Origin: an uncultured Anaerolineaceae bacterium
GTDB taxonomy: Bacteria; Chloroflexota; Anaerolineae; Anaerolineales; Anaerolineaceae
Length of the DNA: 64,000 bases
NCBI GenBank assembly: GCA_927443345.1
Contig: CAKMKJ010000059.1
Location: 1-64,000 of the forward strand
Direction: 5' to 3'
Under the pieces are notes generated by a model. That model searched no databases. It was not told the DNA's origin and saw only the letters and a program-made list of their open reading frames with translations. Shown here in pieces: positions 8,479-17,401 of the stretch. The position numbers and the translations under genes were made by a program. Position 1 is the stretch's first letter. Every line of letters begins with the position of its first letter.

Positions 8479-10011
8479 TTAACGACTAACTTTTTCGGTT
8501 TCGCCAATAATGCCAGCCATTAGCAGTCCAAGTTGTTCTTTGCTTGCGGTCTTGGCATCTAAAATGGAAATGATTTTTCCTCGATACAAAACCGCAATCC
8601 TGTCTGAAAGCTGCATCACTTCATCCAATTCAGTAGAAACCAGAAGAACAGCACACCCTTCATCTCGTTTAGCTAACAGCCTATTGTGAATATATTCGAT
8701 AGAGCCTACATCCAAACCGCGGGTAGGTTGCGAAGCAATCAATAATTTTATTGGACGCGAAAATTCTCGCGCTACGATAATTTTTTGCTGATTTCCACCT
8801 GAGAGGGAGCTAGCAGGCGTAAATACACTGGGTGTTCTGATATCAAAACTTTTTACCAGTTTTTCACCCGTCTCAATGATTACTTTTTGATCAAGCCAAA
8901 TGCCATTTGAATAAGGTTTCAAGTAATAAGTATTTAAAACAAGATTGTCTGAAATTGGGAGACCCAAAACCAAACCATCTTTTTGTCTATCTTCAGGGAT
9001 ATGTGCGGTGCCTAATTCAGTAATTTGCCGCGGATTGGAATGTGTAATATCCTGACCGCTTAACAATACAGTACCGTCAATTGCAGGCAACAACCCTGTG
9101 AGAGACCTAACCAGTTCGGTTTGGCCATTACCTTGAACTCCTGCAATTCCCAAAACTTCGCCAGCGCGAACTTCAAAGTTGATTTCATCAACGGCAACAC
9201 CGCCACGGGGGTCGAGCACTTTTAGATCACGCACTTCAAGCACAATCTCGCCTGTTTTTTGAATTTCTTTGTCTACTTCTAAACTTACTTCTCGACCAAC
9301 CATCATGTTCGCCAATTCGTTCATCGTGGCGGTCTTGGGATCAGTACTGCCTACAACTTTTCCGCCCCGAATAACGGTGATCTTCTTGGCAGACTCCAGT
9401 ACTTCACCTAATTTGTGGGTAATGAAAATGATCGATTTGCCCTGGTCGATCAAAGTTTGCATAATTTTAAATAATTCAATCACTTCTTGAGGTGTAAGCA
9501 CTGCCGTGGGTTCATCCATGATCAAAATATTGGCTTCACGGAAGAGTAATTTGATGATTTCGACCCGCTGCTGCAAGCCAACCGGCATGTCTTTGATAAA
9601 AGCATTTGGATCGATATTCAAATTATATTTGTCAGAAATTTCTTGCACTTTTTGGGCTGCTTTTGCGCGGTCCAGCACACCCCCATATTTTGTAAACTCT
9701 TCTCCCAGCATTACATTTTCGGTTACAGTAAAAACTGGAACCAGCATGAAATGTTGGTGAACCATGCCGATGCCAGCTTTGATGGCGTCAATTGGTGATT
9801 TTATTGCAGTTATATTACCATTCACCAATATTTCACCTTCATCAGGGTGATATAACCCATAAAGGATGTTCATCAGCGTGGTCTTACCAGCGCCATTTTC
9901 ACCCAATAAAGCGTGAATTTCGCCTTTTTCTACGGTCAGGTTAATATGGTCGTTCGCCAAGACACCCGGAAATCTTTTTGTAATTCCACGAAGCTCTAAG
10001 ACAGGAGCCAT
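8479..10011 (-). CDS. BMP-type nucleoside ABC importer, two-domain ATPase
   Basis: A 510-residue protein with two fused ABC domains, as in NupO/YufO and the sugar importer ATPases. The first domain has Walker A GENGAGKTT and Walker B ILIMDEPTAVLTP, with a degenerate signature (MPVGLQQRVEI). The second has a degenerate Walker A (GVQGNGQTE) but a canonical LSGGNQQK signature and the SQPTRGLDVGS segment. Complementary degeneration of this type is normal for the family. A GAGGG ribosome site precedes ATG. A strong hairpin terminator lies between this gene and the upstream binding-protein gene. Confidence 0.9.
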   Translation of the reverse strand: MAPVLELRGITKRFPGVLANDHINLTVEKGEIHALLGENGAGKTTLMNILYGLYHPDEGEILVNGNITAIKSPIDAIKAGIGMVHQHFMLVPVFTVTENVMLGEEFTKYGGVLDRAKAAQKVQEISDKYNLNIDPNAFIKDMPVGLQQRVEIIKLLFREANILIMDEPTAVLTPQEVIELFKIMQTLIDQGKSIIFITHKLGEVLESAKKITVIRGGKVVGSTDPKTATMNELANMMVGREVSLEVDKEIQKTGEIVLEVRDLKVLDPRGGVAVDEINFEVRAGEVLGIAGVQGNGQTELVRSLTGLLPAIDGTVLLSGQDITHSNPRQITELGTAHIPEDRQKDGLVLGLPISDNLVLNTYYLKPYSNGIWLDQKVIIETGEKLVKSFDIRTPSVFTPASSLSGGNQQKIIVAREFSRPIKLLIASQPTRGLDVGSIEYIHNRLLAKRDEGCAVLLVSTELDEVMQLSDRIAVLYRGKIISILDAKTASKEQLGLLMAGIIGETEKVSR

Positions 10012-10076
10012 GTATCCCTCATTCTATTTAAGATTTATAACGATTTTGATGGATATTGTACCATAATGGGGTGGGT

Positions 10077-10108
10077 AAAAAAAAAGGAGCCAGTTCAACA
10101 CTGGCTCC
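10077..10108 (-). terminator. Intra-operon terminator/attenuator after the binding-protein gene
   Basis: A 9-bp perfect stem (10086-10094 with 10100-10108) is followed on the minus strand by nine T residues (10077-10085). It lies between the BMP lipoprotein gene and the ATPase gene of the same operon, so most transcripts should end here and leave the binding protein in excess. Confidence 0.85.
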
Positions 10109-10129
10109 CTTTGTCGTAACTTTAATTAA

Positions 10130-11170
10130 TTAGCGGGCAGGGATGGTGGCAATCTCGCCGGAGATAATTCCGGGGATCAAAGCTTCGATTTCGGCTTTGA
10201 GTTCTGCAGGAACCTGAGAATCCCATTCTGCACCATAGGCAAGTCCAACGCCCTCATTCTCAAGTGTTAATTGATAGACTTCTCCACCTTTGAAGGTGCC
10301 GTCAACAACTTGCTTGACACTGTCATAAACGAAGACATCGATTTTCTTCAACGCGGAGCCTAAAATGAAGGCAGCTTTGTCAGGATTGGCTACTGCCCAG
10401 TCATTGTCAACACCAATCAAAAGACCGGTATTGCGATCAACCATGGCGGCCAGGGTGCCTAAACCAACAGGTCCGGCAACGGGCATGATGATGTCAGCGC
10501 CTTCATCGAGGAGCTGTTCGCCAAGTGCGCGGCCGTCATCAAGACTGTTGAAATTACCGACTTCCAAACCAGTTTGAGTTTCGGGGTCCCAACCAAGCAG
10601 TTCAACAGTGGTGCCGTGAACTTCATTGTATTTGGCGATGCCCATGGCATATCCATCCATGAAGGCCTGGGTGGCAGGGAAGAGGATACCAACATAGGTA
10701 CCGACTTTGCCAGTTTTGGTCATGCCGGCGGCGAGGTAACCAGCCAGGAAGGTAGCCTGGTCGATTTTTGCTGCGTTGCCGCGGACATTGGTTTGAGTCA
10801 AGTAATCAACATCAACGATGGCATATTTCTGATCAGGATTGGCATCAGCAGCAGCGCTGGTGGCATCCGCGAGCAAGAAACCAACGGGGATGATCAAATC
10901 ACAACCATCTTCAACAAAGGAGTTTAAGTTGACTTCGTAATCAGAGGCCTGCTCAGATTCGAGGTATTTAATTTCAACGCCGAGTTCTTCTGCAGCTCTT
11001 TCAAGCCCGGCCCAGCCAGTTGCATTGAAGGATTTGTCATCAACACCACCGGTATCGGTAACTTCGCATGCTTTAATTTTTGCTTCAGCAGGTGCCGCAG
11101 GTGCGCATGCAGTTAAGACAAACACAACAACCATCAAGACGGACAAAACAACCAACATCTTCTTGGACAT
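10130..11170 (-). CDS. BMP-family nucleoside-binding lipoprotein
   Basis: A 346-residue substrate-binding protein of the basic membrane protein (Bmp/PnrA/NupN) family. A signal peptide ends in a lipobox (VLTAC) with lipid-accepting Cys22. The mature protein opens with the ligand-site motif TGGVDDKSFN, and the family segments GVDNDWAVANPD and GGEVYQLTLENEGVGLAYG follow. It captures the ligand outside the membrane for the ABC importer encoded just downstream. It is first in the operon, with a strong AGGAGG site and a clear sigma-70-type promoter at 11230-11258. In this family purine nucleosides are the usual ligands; riboflavin or autoinducer-type ligands are less likely alternatives. Confidence 0.9.
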   Translation of the reverse strand: MSKKMLVVLSVLMVVVFVLTACAPAAPAEAKIKACEVTDTGGVDDKSFNATGWAGLERAAEELGVEIKYLESEQASDYEVNLNSFVEDGCDLIIPVGFLLADATSAAADANPDQKYAIVDVDYLTQTNVRGNAAKIDQATFLAGYLAAGMTKTGKVGTYVGILFPATQAFMDGYAMGIAKYNEVHGTTVELLGWDPETQTGLEVGNFNSLDDGRALGEQLLDEGADIIMPVAGPVGLGTLAAMVDRNTGLLIGVDNDWAVANPDKAAFILGSALKKIDVFVYDSVKQVVDGTFKGGEVYQLTLENEGVGLAYGAEWDSQVPAELKAEIEALIPGIISGEIATIPAR

Positions 11171-11229
11171 AAATTTCTCCTCCTACAGAGATAAATGGTT
11201 TGTGGGTTATTTAGCCCACTTATTTACTT

Positions 11230-11258
11230 AGTATAGCGTCATTTTTGTGCGGATGCAA
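11230..11258 (-). promoter_or_regulatory. Sigma-70-type promoter of the BMP importer operon
   Basis: On the minus strand TTGCAT (11253-11258), a 17-bp spacer, then TATACT (11230-11235). The predicted transcript starts near 11223 and has a ~50-nt leader with a small GTGGG/CCCAC hairpin at 11202-11219. Confidence 0.65.
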
Positions 11259-11269
11259 GTATCCAAATC

Positions 11270-11308
11270 AAAAAACCTGTGAATTGTCAGACATTTCACA
11301 GGTTTTTT
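11270..11308 (-). terminator. Intrinsic terminator of the trmD-MFS unit
   Basis: A 14-bp perfect stem (11270-11283 with 11295-11308) with AAAAAA/TTTTTT outer ends, downstream of the MFS gene and upstream of the BMP promoter. Confidence 0.85.
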
Positions 11309-11356
11309 AAGGTAAGTATTATCTTTTATCGTCCAAAATTATATTTTTTGATCAGG

Positions 11357-12613
11357 TTATTCGCCGGCACCCTTAACTGCTTCACCGCGTTTGACACCCA
11401 GCATCAAGAACAAGGCAATCATCAAGAATAATGGACCAAAAAACATGATGGTGTTGTAGTTATTTCCGCTCAGCGTCACGATCAAACCGTTCAAATTCGG
11501 TCCGACTATAGCTGAAAAAGTGGAGAATAAATAATATAAGCCCGTAAAAGTGCCGACGCGTTCAAGTGTGGTCAGGTCAACCACCATTGGCAGTGAATTG
11601 ATATTGATGAAAGACCAGGCAATGCCTGCTCCCATTAAGAACAAATTCACATTACGGATCATGCCCAAACCTGGAATTATGCCCAATTCGACCACCAGGA
11701 ATTCTGCTGGCAGTATCGCGATCATCAATATCAGCACTGCCATCAACACGATGCCAATTGAGATTGTAACCTTGCGCCCAATTTTGCTGCCAAGAATGCC
11801 TGCCACAACCGCAAATAAAACGAAGAAGATGCCCATGTGTCCGGTCATGCGACCTGCATCACCTTCCGAGATACCAAGACTTTTAGTGGCATAAAGGGTT
11901 AAAAAGGCGTCGATTCCAGAATAGGCCAGGAACCAGAAGAATATAGCCAAAAGAATGCGCAGTCCGCTTTTATCTTTGTCTGTGATAATTTCTTTAAAGC
12001 TCTGCACCATATTGGGTTGTTTTTCTGGTGCTTCAAATTGTTTAGGTTCTTTAATGAAGATGAATACCAGTGCTGCGGCCACCAGCACAAGTGCTGAGCC
12101 CATCCAGAAGGGGAAGTTGATGTTGATTTCGTAGAGTGTGCTTCCAACCAAAGAGGCTATGATGGTTCCAAGTCCGCCCATCAGGTTGATGATGCCGTTC
12201 GCTTGTGAGCGATATTTTGAAGGGGTGATGTCAGGCATCAATGCGACCACGGGTGTACGCCAAAAGGCCATGCTTAAGAGCAGCGTGCTGGTGCAAGCCA
12301 CAAACAGCGGAAGAATCGCCGCCAGTGGAATTAACCCAAACGCTGCAGCACCGATTGGAGCGCCAATCAGAATAAAGGGCATACGGCGTCCGATTTTTGT
12401 ACGCAGCTTGTCTGACCATGATCCCACCGCTGGCTGGATGAACAAGGCTGCAATGTTGTCAAGCGTCATGAAGAAACCGATGAGGGCTGGAGATAAATCA
12501 AATTTGTTGGCTAAAAAGAGCGGAACGAATGCATTATAGACAGTCCAGATGACGCTGACACCAAAAAAACCAAATCCGAGCAAGAATATTTTTCCGTAGT
12601 TGAACTTTTTCAT
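11357..12613 (-). CDS. MFS transporter, SLC45/sugar-proton-symporter-like
   Basis: A 418-residue protein with twelve predicted membrane segments. The loop [21 protein letters not shown] between helices 2 and 3 is the MFS signature in the form used by the SLC45 and GPH-like sugar symporters. [15 protein letters not shown] in the helix 4-5 loop also fits that group. A disaccharide is a plausible substrate, but the sequence does not fix it. Its start overlaps the trmD stop by 4 bp (ATGA at 12610-12613), an unusual pairing of a transporter with a tRNA-modification enzyme. An AGGAG site lies upstream, and a strong terminator follows. Confidence 0.8.
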   Translation of the reverse strand: MKKFNYGKIFLLGFGFFGVSVIWTVYNAFVPLFLANKFDLSPALIGFFMTLDNIAALFIQPAVGSWSDKLRTKIGRRMPFILIGAPIGAAAFGLIPLAAILPLFVACTSTLLLSMAFWRTPVVALMPDITPSKYRSQANGIINLMGGLGTIIASLVGSTLYEININFPFWMGSALVLVAAALVFIFIKEPKQFEAPEKQPNMVQSFKEIITDKDKSGLRILLAIFFWFLAYSGIDAFLTLYATKSLGISEGDAGRMTGHMGIFFVLFAVVAGILGSKIGRKVTISIGIVLMAVLILMIAILPAEFLVVELGIIPGLGMIRNVNLFLMGAGIAWSFININSLPMVVDLTTLERVGTFTGLYYLFSTFSAIVGPNLNGLIVTLSGNNYNTIMFFGPLFLMIALFLMLGVKRGEAVKGAGE

Positions 12614-13338
12614 ATATCTACTCCTGAGTCTATGATTTTTCTTTCTTTATCGGTTAGTGGTGCATTTTTAAGCAGGTCGGGCCGGTGCTTCAGGGTTCGA
12701 CGAATGGATTGTTCTCTGCGCCAGCGCGCGATTTCTGCGTGGTTGCCTGACAATAATTCTGGTGGCACACCCCAACCTCGAAAAATTTCAGGGCGGGTGT
12801 AATGGGGGTACTCTAACAAACCGTTAGAAAAAGAGTCGTCCTCGGCGCCGGTCGGGTCACCCAAGACGCCAGGCAGAAATCGTGAAACGGCATCTATGAT
12901 GATCATGGCGGGTAATTCTCCGCCAGTCAGCACGTAGTCACCCACTGATATTTGATCTGTGACAAGGTGATCACGTACTCTTTCATCTATACCTTCATAT
13001 CGTCCGCAGAGGATGGCGATGTGGGGCAGGGCTGACAATTCTTTGGCAATGGCAGTTGAAAACGGTCTGCCTTGCGGGGTCATTAAGATGAGCGGACAAA
13101 TCGGTGGGGCACCCAGCACAGATTCCACCGCCTCAAAAATCGGCGGGGCTTTCATCACCATACCGCCGCCACCGCCGTAAGGCATGTCATCGGTTACATG
13201 ATGTTTGTCTGTCGTCCAGTCACGAATGTTGTGCAGGTTGACTTCAATCAGTTGATTCTCCCGCGCACGTTGTAGAATGCTGGAATCAATGTAGGGCTGG
13301 ATAACCTGGGGAAACAACGAAAAGATATCAAAGCGCAT
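12610..13338 (-). CDS. trmD: tRNA (guanine-N1-)-methyltransferase TrmD
   Basis: A 242-residue SPOUT methyltransferase that methylates G37 of tRNAs reading CNN codons, with SAM as donor, preventing frameshifts. Visible motifs are the N-terminal FDIFSLFP, the glycine-rich [14 protein letters not shown] segment, the knot region [12 protein letters not shown] and [13 protein letters not shown], and the C-terminal HYTRPEI. The usual neighbours (rpsP, rimM, rplS) are absent; the gene instead heads a unit with an MFS transporter. A -10 box sits six bases before ATG and no Shine-Dalgarno is present, so the message may be leaderless. Confidence 0.95.
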   Translation of the reverse strand: MRFDIFSLFPQVIQPYIDSSILQRARENQLIEVNLHNIRDWTTDKHHVTDDMPYGGGGGMVMKAPPIFEAVESVLGAPPICPLILMTPQGRPFSTAIAKELSALPHIAILCGRYEGIDERVRDHLVTDQISVGDYVLTGGELPAMIIIDAVSRFLPGVLGDPTGAEDDSFSNGLLEYPHYTRPEIFRGWGVPPELLSGNHAEIARWRREQSIRRTLKHRPDLLKNAPLTDKERKIIDSGVDI

Positions 13339-13344
13339 GAATCC

Positions 13345-13373
13345 ATTCTAGCTAAAACCTGTTATCATGGCAA
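13345..13373 (-). promoter_or_regulatory. trmD promoter, probably giving a leaderless mRNA
   Basis: Minus strand TTGCCA (13368-13373), 17-bp spacer, TAGAAT (13345-13350). Six bases separate the -10 box from ATG, so initiation at the usual distance falls on the A of ATG. Confidence 0.6.
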
Positions 13374-13437
13374 GTAAATAATGAACTGTTAACTAAAATT
13401 TAATCTTGGTATCGGTTTTTAGAGGTTCTTCGTTCTA

Positions 13438-13466
13438 TTGACGCTCTCTTGTTCCGTTGGTAAGAT
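13438..13466 (+). promoter_or_regulatory. Promoter of the TPR gene pair
   Basis: TTGACG (13438-13443), 17-bp spacer, TAAGAT (13461-13466). Transcription would start near 13473, two bases before the first possible ATG. Confidence 0.6.
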
Positions 13467-13474
13467 AAAATCCT

Positions 13475-14770
13475 ATGTATATTCGAGGCTCTAAATGGAA
13501 CATGCAAAAGAAACGCCGCAGGGTGAATCCCTTTGGTGTTGTTTTGGTGTTGGTGCTGGTCGCTGCACTGATCTTTTTTGATCGCACTGTTGCGTCAACC
13601 ATCCCATCTTTGTTTATGCCCACTCCGACCCCCACGCGTGCGCCTGAATCCTTCATCACTGATGCTCAAAAACTCGAGGCTGAAGGCAAGTACGCCCAGG
13701 CGATTTCAATGTATAACCAGGCTGTATTGGCTGATCCGCGAAACCCGGCCAGTTATCTGGCTTTATCGAGGTTGAATATTTATACCGATAATTATGCTGA
13801 AGGTATGAAGAACGCAGAAAATGCGCTGATGCTTAACAATAACAATGATACAGCTCTGGCGTTGTTGGGTTGGGCATACGGCTTGTCTGGAGATTATATA
13901 CAGGCCAAAAATAAATTAAATCAAGCCATCGCGATCAATAAAGACAATGCAGCCGCTTATGCATATTTGGCCGAGGTTTATGTGTATGAAATGCAGGCGG
14001 GGCAGGGTGTCCTTAATATTTTAGATCTTGCACGTGAAGCGTCTCGCACTGCAGTGGATCTGGCACCGAATACCCTTGAAACGCATCGCAGCCGTGGGCT
14101 TCTATTGAACTGGACGGCAAACTACGCAGAAGCCATTGTTGAATTTGAAGCTGCTGTGAAAATTAATCCGAATATTGCGAGACTTCATTTGGAACTTGGC
14201 AATAATTATCGGGCAGTATTTGAATACGATAAAGCCATTGATGAATATGGGAAGGCGGTTTCGCTTAATCCCAATGATCCCATACCCCTTACCTCAATCT
14301 CTCGTGTCTATTTCACCAATGGTGACTATGCCAAGGCCATCCAATATGCTGAATCAGCGGTTGCGCTGGTTCCCAGCGACCCGAGATTGCATGGTAACCT
14401 TGGATTGGTGCTTTGGAAGAATAAACAATTCCTCGATGCAGTTGATGAACTACGTTTGGCTGTGCGCGGCGGAACGACTGCAGATGGTGTCGTGGTCACT
14501 GGCCTTGAACTGGATTACGCCCGTATCGGCGAATATTATCAGACTTATGGTCTGGCATTGGCTAAAACCAACCAATGTGGAGAAGCACTTCAAATTGCTC
14601 AAGCCGTTGCAACAGGCTTGCGCAATGATGCTATAGCACAATATAATGCACAAGAAGTGATAATAATGTGTGAAGCCCTGGCCAAAGCAGGTATTGCTGA
14701 TCTACCCACGGCTACTCTCGGTGCCACAGAAGAAATGATACTTACAGAAACAATCACGCCCACGCCTTAA
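13475..14770 (+). CDS. Membrane-anchored TPR protein
   Basis: 431 residues from the first ATG. A second ATG at 13502 gives a cleaner positively charged N-terminus (MQKKRRR) before the single membrane helix at about residues 17-36. A short linker with PTPTPTR follows, then tetratricopeptide repeats to about residue 390 (for example DPRNPASYLALSRLNIYTDN and ANYAEAIVEFEAAVKINP) and a Thr-rich tail. The helix anchors the repeats outside the cell, where they should act as a protein-interaction scaffold. The next gene encodes a paralogue with the same plan 23 bp downstream. The partner is unknown. Because the promoter lies so close, translation could start without a leader at 13475. Confidence 0.8.
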   Translation: MYIRGSKWNMQKKRRRVNPFGVVLVLVLVAALIFFDRTVASTIPSLFMPTPTPTRAPESFITDAQKLEAEGKYAQAISMYNQAVLADPRNPASYLALSRLNIYTDNYAEGMKNAENALMLNNNNDTALALLGWAYGLSGDYIQAKNKLNQAIAINKDNAAAYAYLAEVYVYEMQAGQGVLNILDLAREASRTAVDLAPNTLETHRSRGLLLNWTANYAEAIVEFEAAVKINPNIARLHLELGNNYRAVFEYDKAIDEYGKAVSLNPNDPIPLTSISRVYFTNGDYAKAIQYAESAVALVPSDPRLHGNLGLVLWKNKQFLDAVDELRLAVRGGTTADGVVVTGLELDYARIGEYYQTYGLALAKTNQCGEALQIAQAVATGLRNDAIAQYNAQEVIIMCEALAKAGIADLPTATLGATEEMILTETITPTP

Positions 14771-14793
14771 ACAACGATGGCATAAAGAAGCGA

Positions 14794-16263
14794 ATGATCG
14801 ATTACAGCGGCAAAAAGTTTATTTTCAGCAAACGCAAACCATCCAATAGTCCCATCAGAATCTTCATTGGATTAATCGTCCTATTGGGATTGATGTTCAT
14901 AATGCGTGCAATATCCGCTGGCACGATCGCCCCCATATTATCCATTACTCCCACGCCTACGCGTTCACTTCAGTCTTATGCGCAAGAAGGCGAAGCGCAT
15001 TTTTCGGCGGGCAACCTTGAAAAAGCAATTGAAGCCTATAAAGATGCCGTGCGTGTCGAACCCAACGACCCTGCTTTATGGGCTGATCTCGCGCGTATTC
15101 AAGTTTATTCAACCTCTCAGATCACCATTGACAGAGACAAAAAAACTCGGTTGGAAGAAGCTTTGCAATCGATTGAATCAGGCCTAAAGGCAAATAATGA
15201 ATATAGCCAGCTTTATGCTGTTAAAGCTTTAGCTTTGAATTGGTACGGCGTTTCTTCAATTTCCGGGGAGGGTTGGCAAGATTTTCTGATCCAGGGAGAA
15301 CAGGCGGCGCAAAAAGCACTGCAATACGATAATACTAACGCGTATGCATTGGCTTACCTGGCTGAACTATTGGTTGATCAACAACGATGGACTCAGGCTC
15401 AGACTTACATAAATCAGGCCCTGGAACGCGATCCGACCCTTATGGATGTACACCGCGTAAGCGGCTTTGTGCTTGAAGCGACCGCGAATTATAGCCAGGC
15501 AATTGTGGAATATCAAAAAGCCATTAGCATTACACCTAATCTCAATTTCTTGTATATATCCTTAGGTGCGAATTATCGTAAATTAGCCAATATTAATCAG
15601 TTTACTAATCCGAGAGAATCCACTAAGTATTACGACCTGGCGTTGGATGCTTTTGATAAGGCTGCAAAAATTAACTCGCGGCTGGGAGTAAAAGATTCAA
15701 TTCCATTAAGGTCAATTGCCAACACATACGTTCAATTGGGGTCACCCTTGTATGCTTCGGCTAATATGTTGGCGGCTTTAAATTTTAAGCCCGATGATTC
15801 TACTTCTTACGGCGAATTGGGAGTAATTTATTATAAATCGCGTAATTATGAAGGGGCCATCTTGCCGCTTCAATGTGCAGTTCGTGGTTGTACAGCTATG
15901 GAGTCATGCAAGGTTCGCAGCGGCGGGGTTGACTGCACTGAAGATGAAGCGAATAACCCGGCTTTGGTGATTGAAGCATTGCCTTTAACCACCACGACCG
16001 TCATCTATTATTATATTTATGGATCAGCTTTATCGGGGATGAACACCGCTTCAACAAATTATTGTGAATTGGCCATGCCTGTATTTGCTGAAATTACTGC
16101 CGGCTTTGGTGGAGATCCTACCATCATGGCTATTGTGGATGATGGTATTGCTATTTGCAGATTCTCGTCAATTATAGCAAGTCCAACACCGAGAACAATG
16201 GCTACTCCTGATCCTGATGCGACAATGACTGTCCCAACTCAAACACAAACGCCAACTGAATGA
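14794..16263 (+). CDS. Membrane-anchored TPR protein, paralogue of the preceding gene
   Basis: 489 residues: a basic N-terminus, one membrane helix (about 23-45), the linker TPTPTRSLQSY, then TPR units (for example AHFSAGNLEKAIEAYKDAVRV and ATANYSQAIVEYQKAISITP), ending in a Pro/Thr-rich tail. Four Cys residues cluster around residues 367-388, including CAVRGC and a CKVRSGGVDC segment, and could form disulfides in an external domain. It shares architecture and linker with the upstream gene, so the pair arose by duplication and is probably cotranscribed. A structural or assembly-scaffold role is likely; no enzyme domain was seen. Confidence 0.8.
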   Translation: MIDYSGKKFIFSKRKPSNSPIRIFIGLIVLLGLMFIMRAISAGTIAPILSITPTPTRSLQSYAQEGEAHFSAGNLEKAIEAYKDAVRVEPNDPALWADLARIQVYSTSQITIDRDKKTRLEEALQSIESGLKANNEYSQLYAVKALALNWYGVSSISGEGWQDFLIQGEQAAQKALQYDNTNAYALAYLAELLVDQQRWTQAQTYINQALERDPTLMDVHRVSGFVLEATANYSQAIVEYQKAISITPNLNFLYISLGANYRKLANINQFTNPRESTKYYDLALDAFDKAAKINSRLGVKDSIPLRSIANTYVQLGSPLYASANMLAALNFKPDDSTSYGELGVIYYKSRNYEGAILPLQCAVRGCTAMESCKVRSGGVDCTEDEANNPALVIEALPLTTTTVIYYYIYGSALSGMNTASTNYCELAMPVFAEITAGFGGDPTIMAIVDDGIAICRFSSIIASPTPRTMATPDPDATMTVPTQTQTPTE

Positions 16264-16349
16264 GCTGATGTAATCCCGGTGCTATAAATTCAATTATTCA
16301 CTTTGTTAAGCATCTAGAATGCTTTTTAGCATGGTTAGACTTGATTAAA

Positions 16350-17006
16350 TTAAACTTCTGCAAATATTTGTTTGGCAGTCGCAAAGCCAAGCGTTACAGA
16401 ATTGTTGAGTACATCCAGTGTCACCGTTTGATTAAACGGAAGCACCTCAACAACTTTTACTTCTTGTCCTGGTTCGATACGTTTCTCTTCTAAAAAGGCC
16501 AGTAATTCTGGTATATCCTCGGCAAGTTCGTGAATTCTGCGGATGGTGACATTATCACCCGCTTTCAACTCTGTTAATGGCACCCAGGCAGATACTGCAG
16601 CTTCATGCCCGGGGAGAGGATTGCCGTGCGGACAAGTCTCAGGTTGATTGAGGTCAAGTAAGAGTGCATTCTCAACTTCATCTGAGATTGTGTGTTCAAA
16701 ACCGTGTGCTTCATGATGAACTTTAGACCACGACAGCATCCGAATTAGCATCCACTCAGCCAGCATGTGACGGCGCATCACAGTCCGCGCGAGTTGATCT
16801 CCCCTGGGGGTGAGGTGAGGGCAGTGGTTTGCGTCCATAGTGATCAAGCCGTCACGCACCATCCGTTTTAAGGTGTTGGTCACCGTCGGAGCAGATACTG
16901 CTAACAATTCGGCCAGGCGTGTACCAGTGATGGCGTCGCCGTCTCTTTCAGTGATGTAGATCAAGCCTAGATAATCTTCGATAGTAGAACTGGTTTTTAT
17001 TGTCAT
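16350..17006 (-). CDS. DtxR/MntR-family metal-dependent repressor
   Basis: 218 residues from ATG at 17006, chosen over an in-frame TTG at 17018 because GAGAG lies just upstream of the ATG. The protein has a winged helix-turn-helix (SSTIEDYLGLIY, then LLAVSAPTVTNTLKRMVRDGLI). A dimerisation/metal-binding domain follows, with the conserved RRHMLAEWML, HHEAHGFEHTISDEVE and CPHGNPLPG. A C-terminal SH3/FeoA-like domain completes the protein. It is divergent from feoABC, which it probably represses when Fe(II) or Mn(II) is plentiful. The 140-bp region between them holds palindromes suitable as operators. Confidence 0.9.
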   Translation of the reverse strand: MTIKTSSTIEDYLGLIYITERDGDAITGTRLAELLAVSAPTVTNTLKRMVRDGLITMDANHCPHLTPRGDQLARTVMRRHMLAEWMLIRMLSWSKVHHEAHGFEHTISDEVENALLLDLNQPETCPHGNPLPGHEAAVSAWVPLTELKAGDNVTIRRIHELAEDIPELLAFLEEKRIEPGQEVKVVEVLPFNQTVTLDVLNNSVTLGFATAKQIFAEV

Positions 17007-17061
17007 ATTTACTCTCAATAAGTGATCATTATCATACTAGACAAAAACAAGCTAATCAAGT

Positions 17062-17121
17062 TATACTAATTCTGTATTTAGCATATACTAATTATACATC
17101 AAAAACAAGGAAAATTCCTTG
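17062..17121. promoter_or_regulatory. Candidate metal-regulator operators between dtxR-like gene and feoABC
   Basis: Three elements are visible. TATACTAATT is repeated directly at 17062-17071 and 17084-17093, 22 bp apart (two helical turns). The 14-bp near-palindrome TTAGCATATACTAA (17078-17091) has the TTAG/CTAA ends of DtxR-type boxes. A perfect 7+2+7 palindrome (CAAGGAA and TTCCTTG, 17106-17121) lies before feoA. Confidence 0.45.
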
Positions 17122-17146
17122 AATCACATCATAGTAAGGATTGACG

Positions 17147-17401
17147 ATGCCAATAATCATAGAAAACACTACATCACTTGCAGAAATAAAAACTGGAATA
17201 GTGGTAACACTACAAACAATAAAGGTTGGAAGCGAACTCACCAGCCGCATGACCTCTTTGGGATTGACCCCCGGCGCCAGCATCGAAGTGCTGCAGAATT
17301 TTGGCCGCGGGCCAATAATAGTCAATGTCAGAGGCACTCACGTCGCACTGGGACGTGGTGAAGCGCGCAGTCTGATTGTAACTGAAGGTGGGCAGGCATG
17401 A
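17147..17401 (+). CDS. feoA: Ferrous iron transport protein A
   Basis: An 84-residue SH3-like FeoA. ATG at 17147 is preferred to an in-frame TTG at 17141 because AAGGA ends only at 17140. The core LTSRMTSLGLTPGASIEVLQN and the GRGPIIVNVRGTHVALGRGEA segment match FeoA. The small cytoplasmic protein supports FeoB activity at the membrane. Its stop overlaps the feoB start by 4 bp. Confidence 0.9.
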   Translation: MPIIIENTTSLAEIKTGIVVTLQTIKVGSELTSRMTSLGLTPGASIEVLQNFGRGPIIVNVRGTHVALGRGEARSLIVTEGGQA

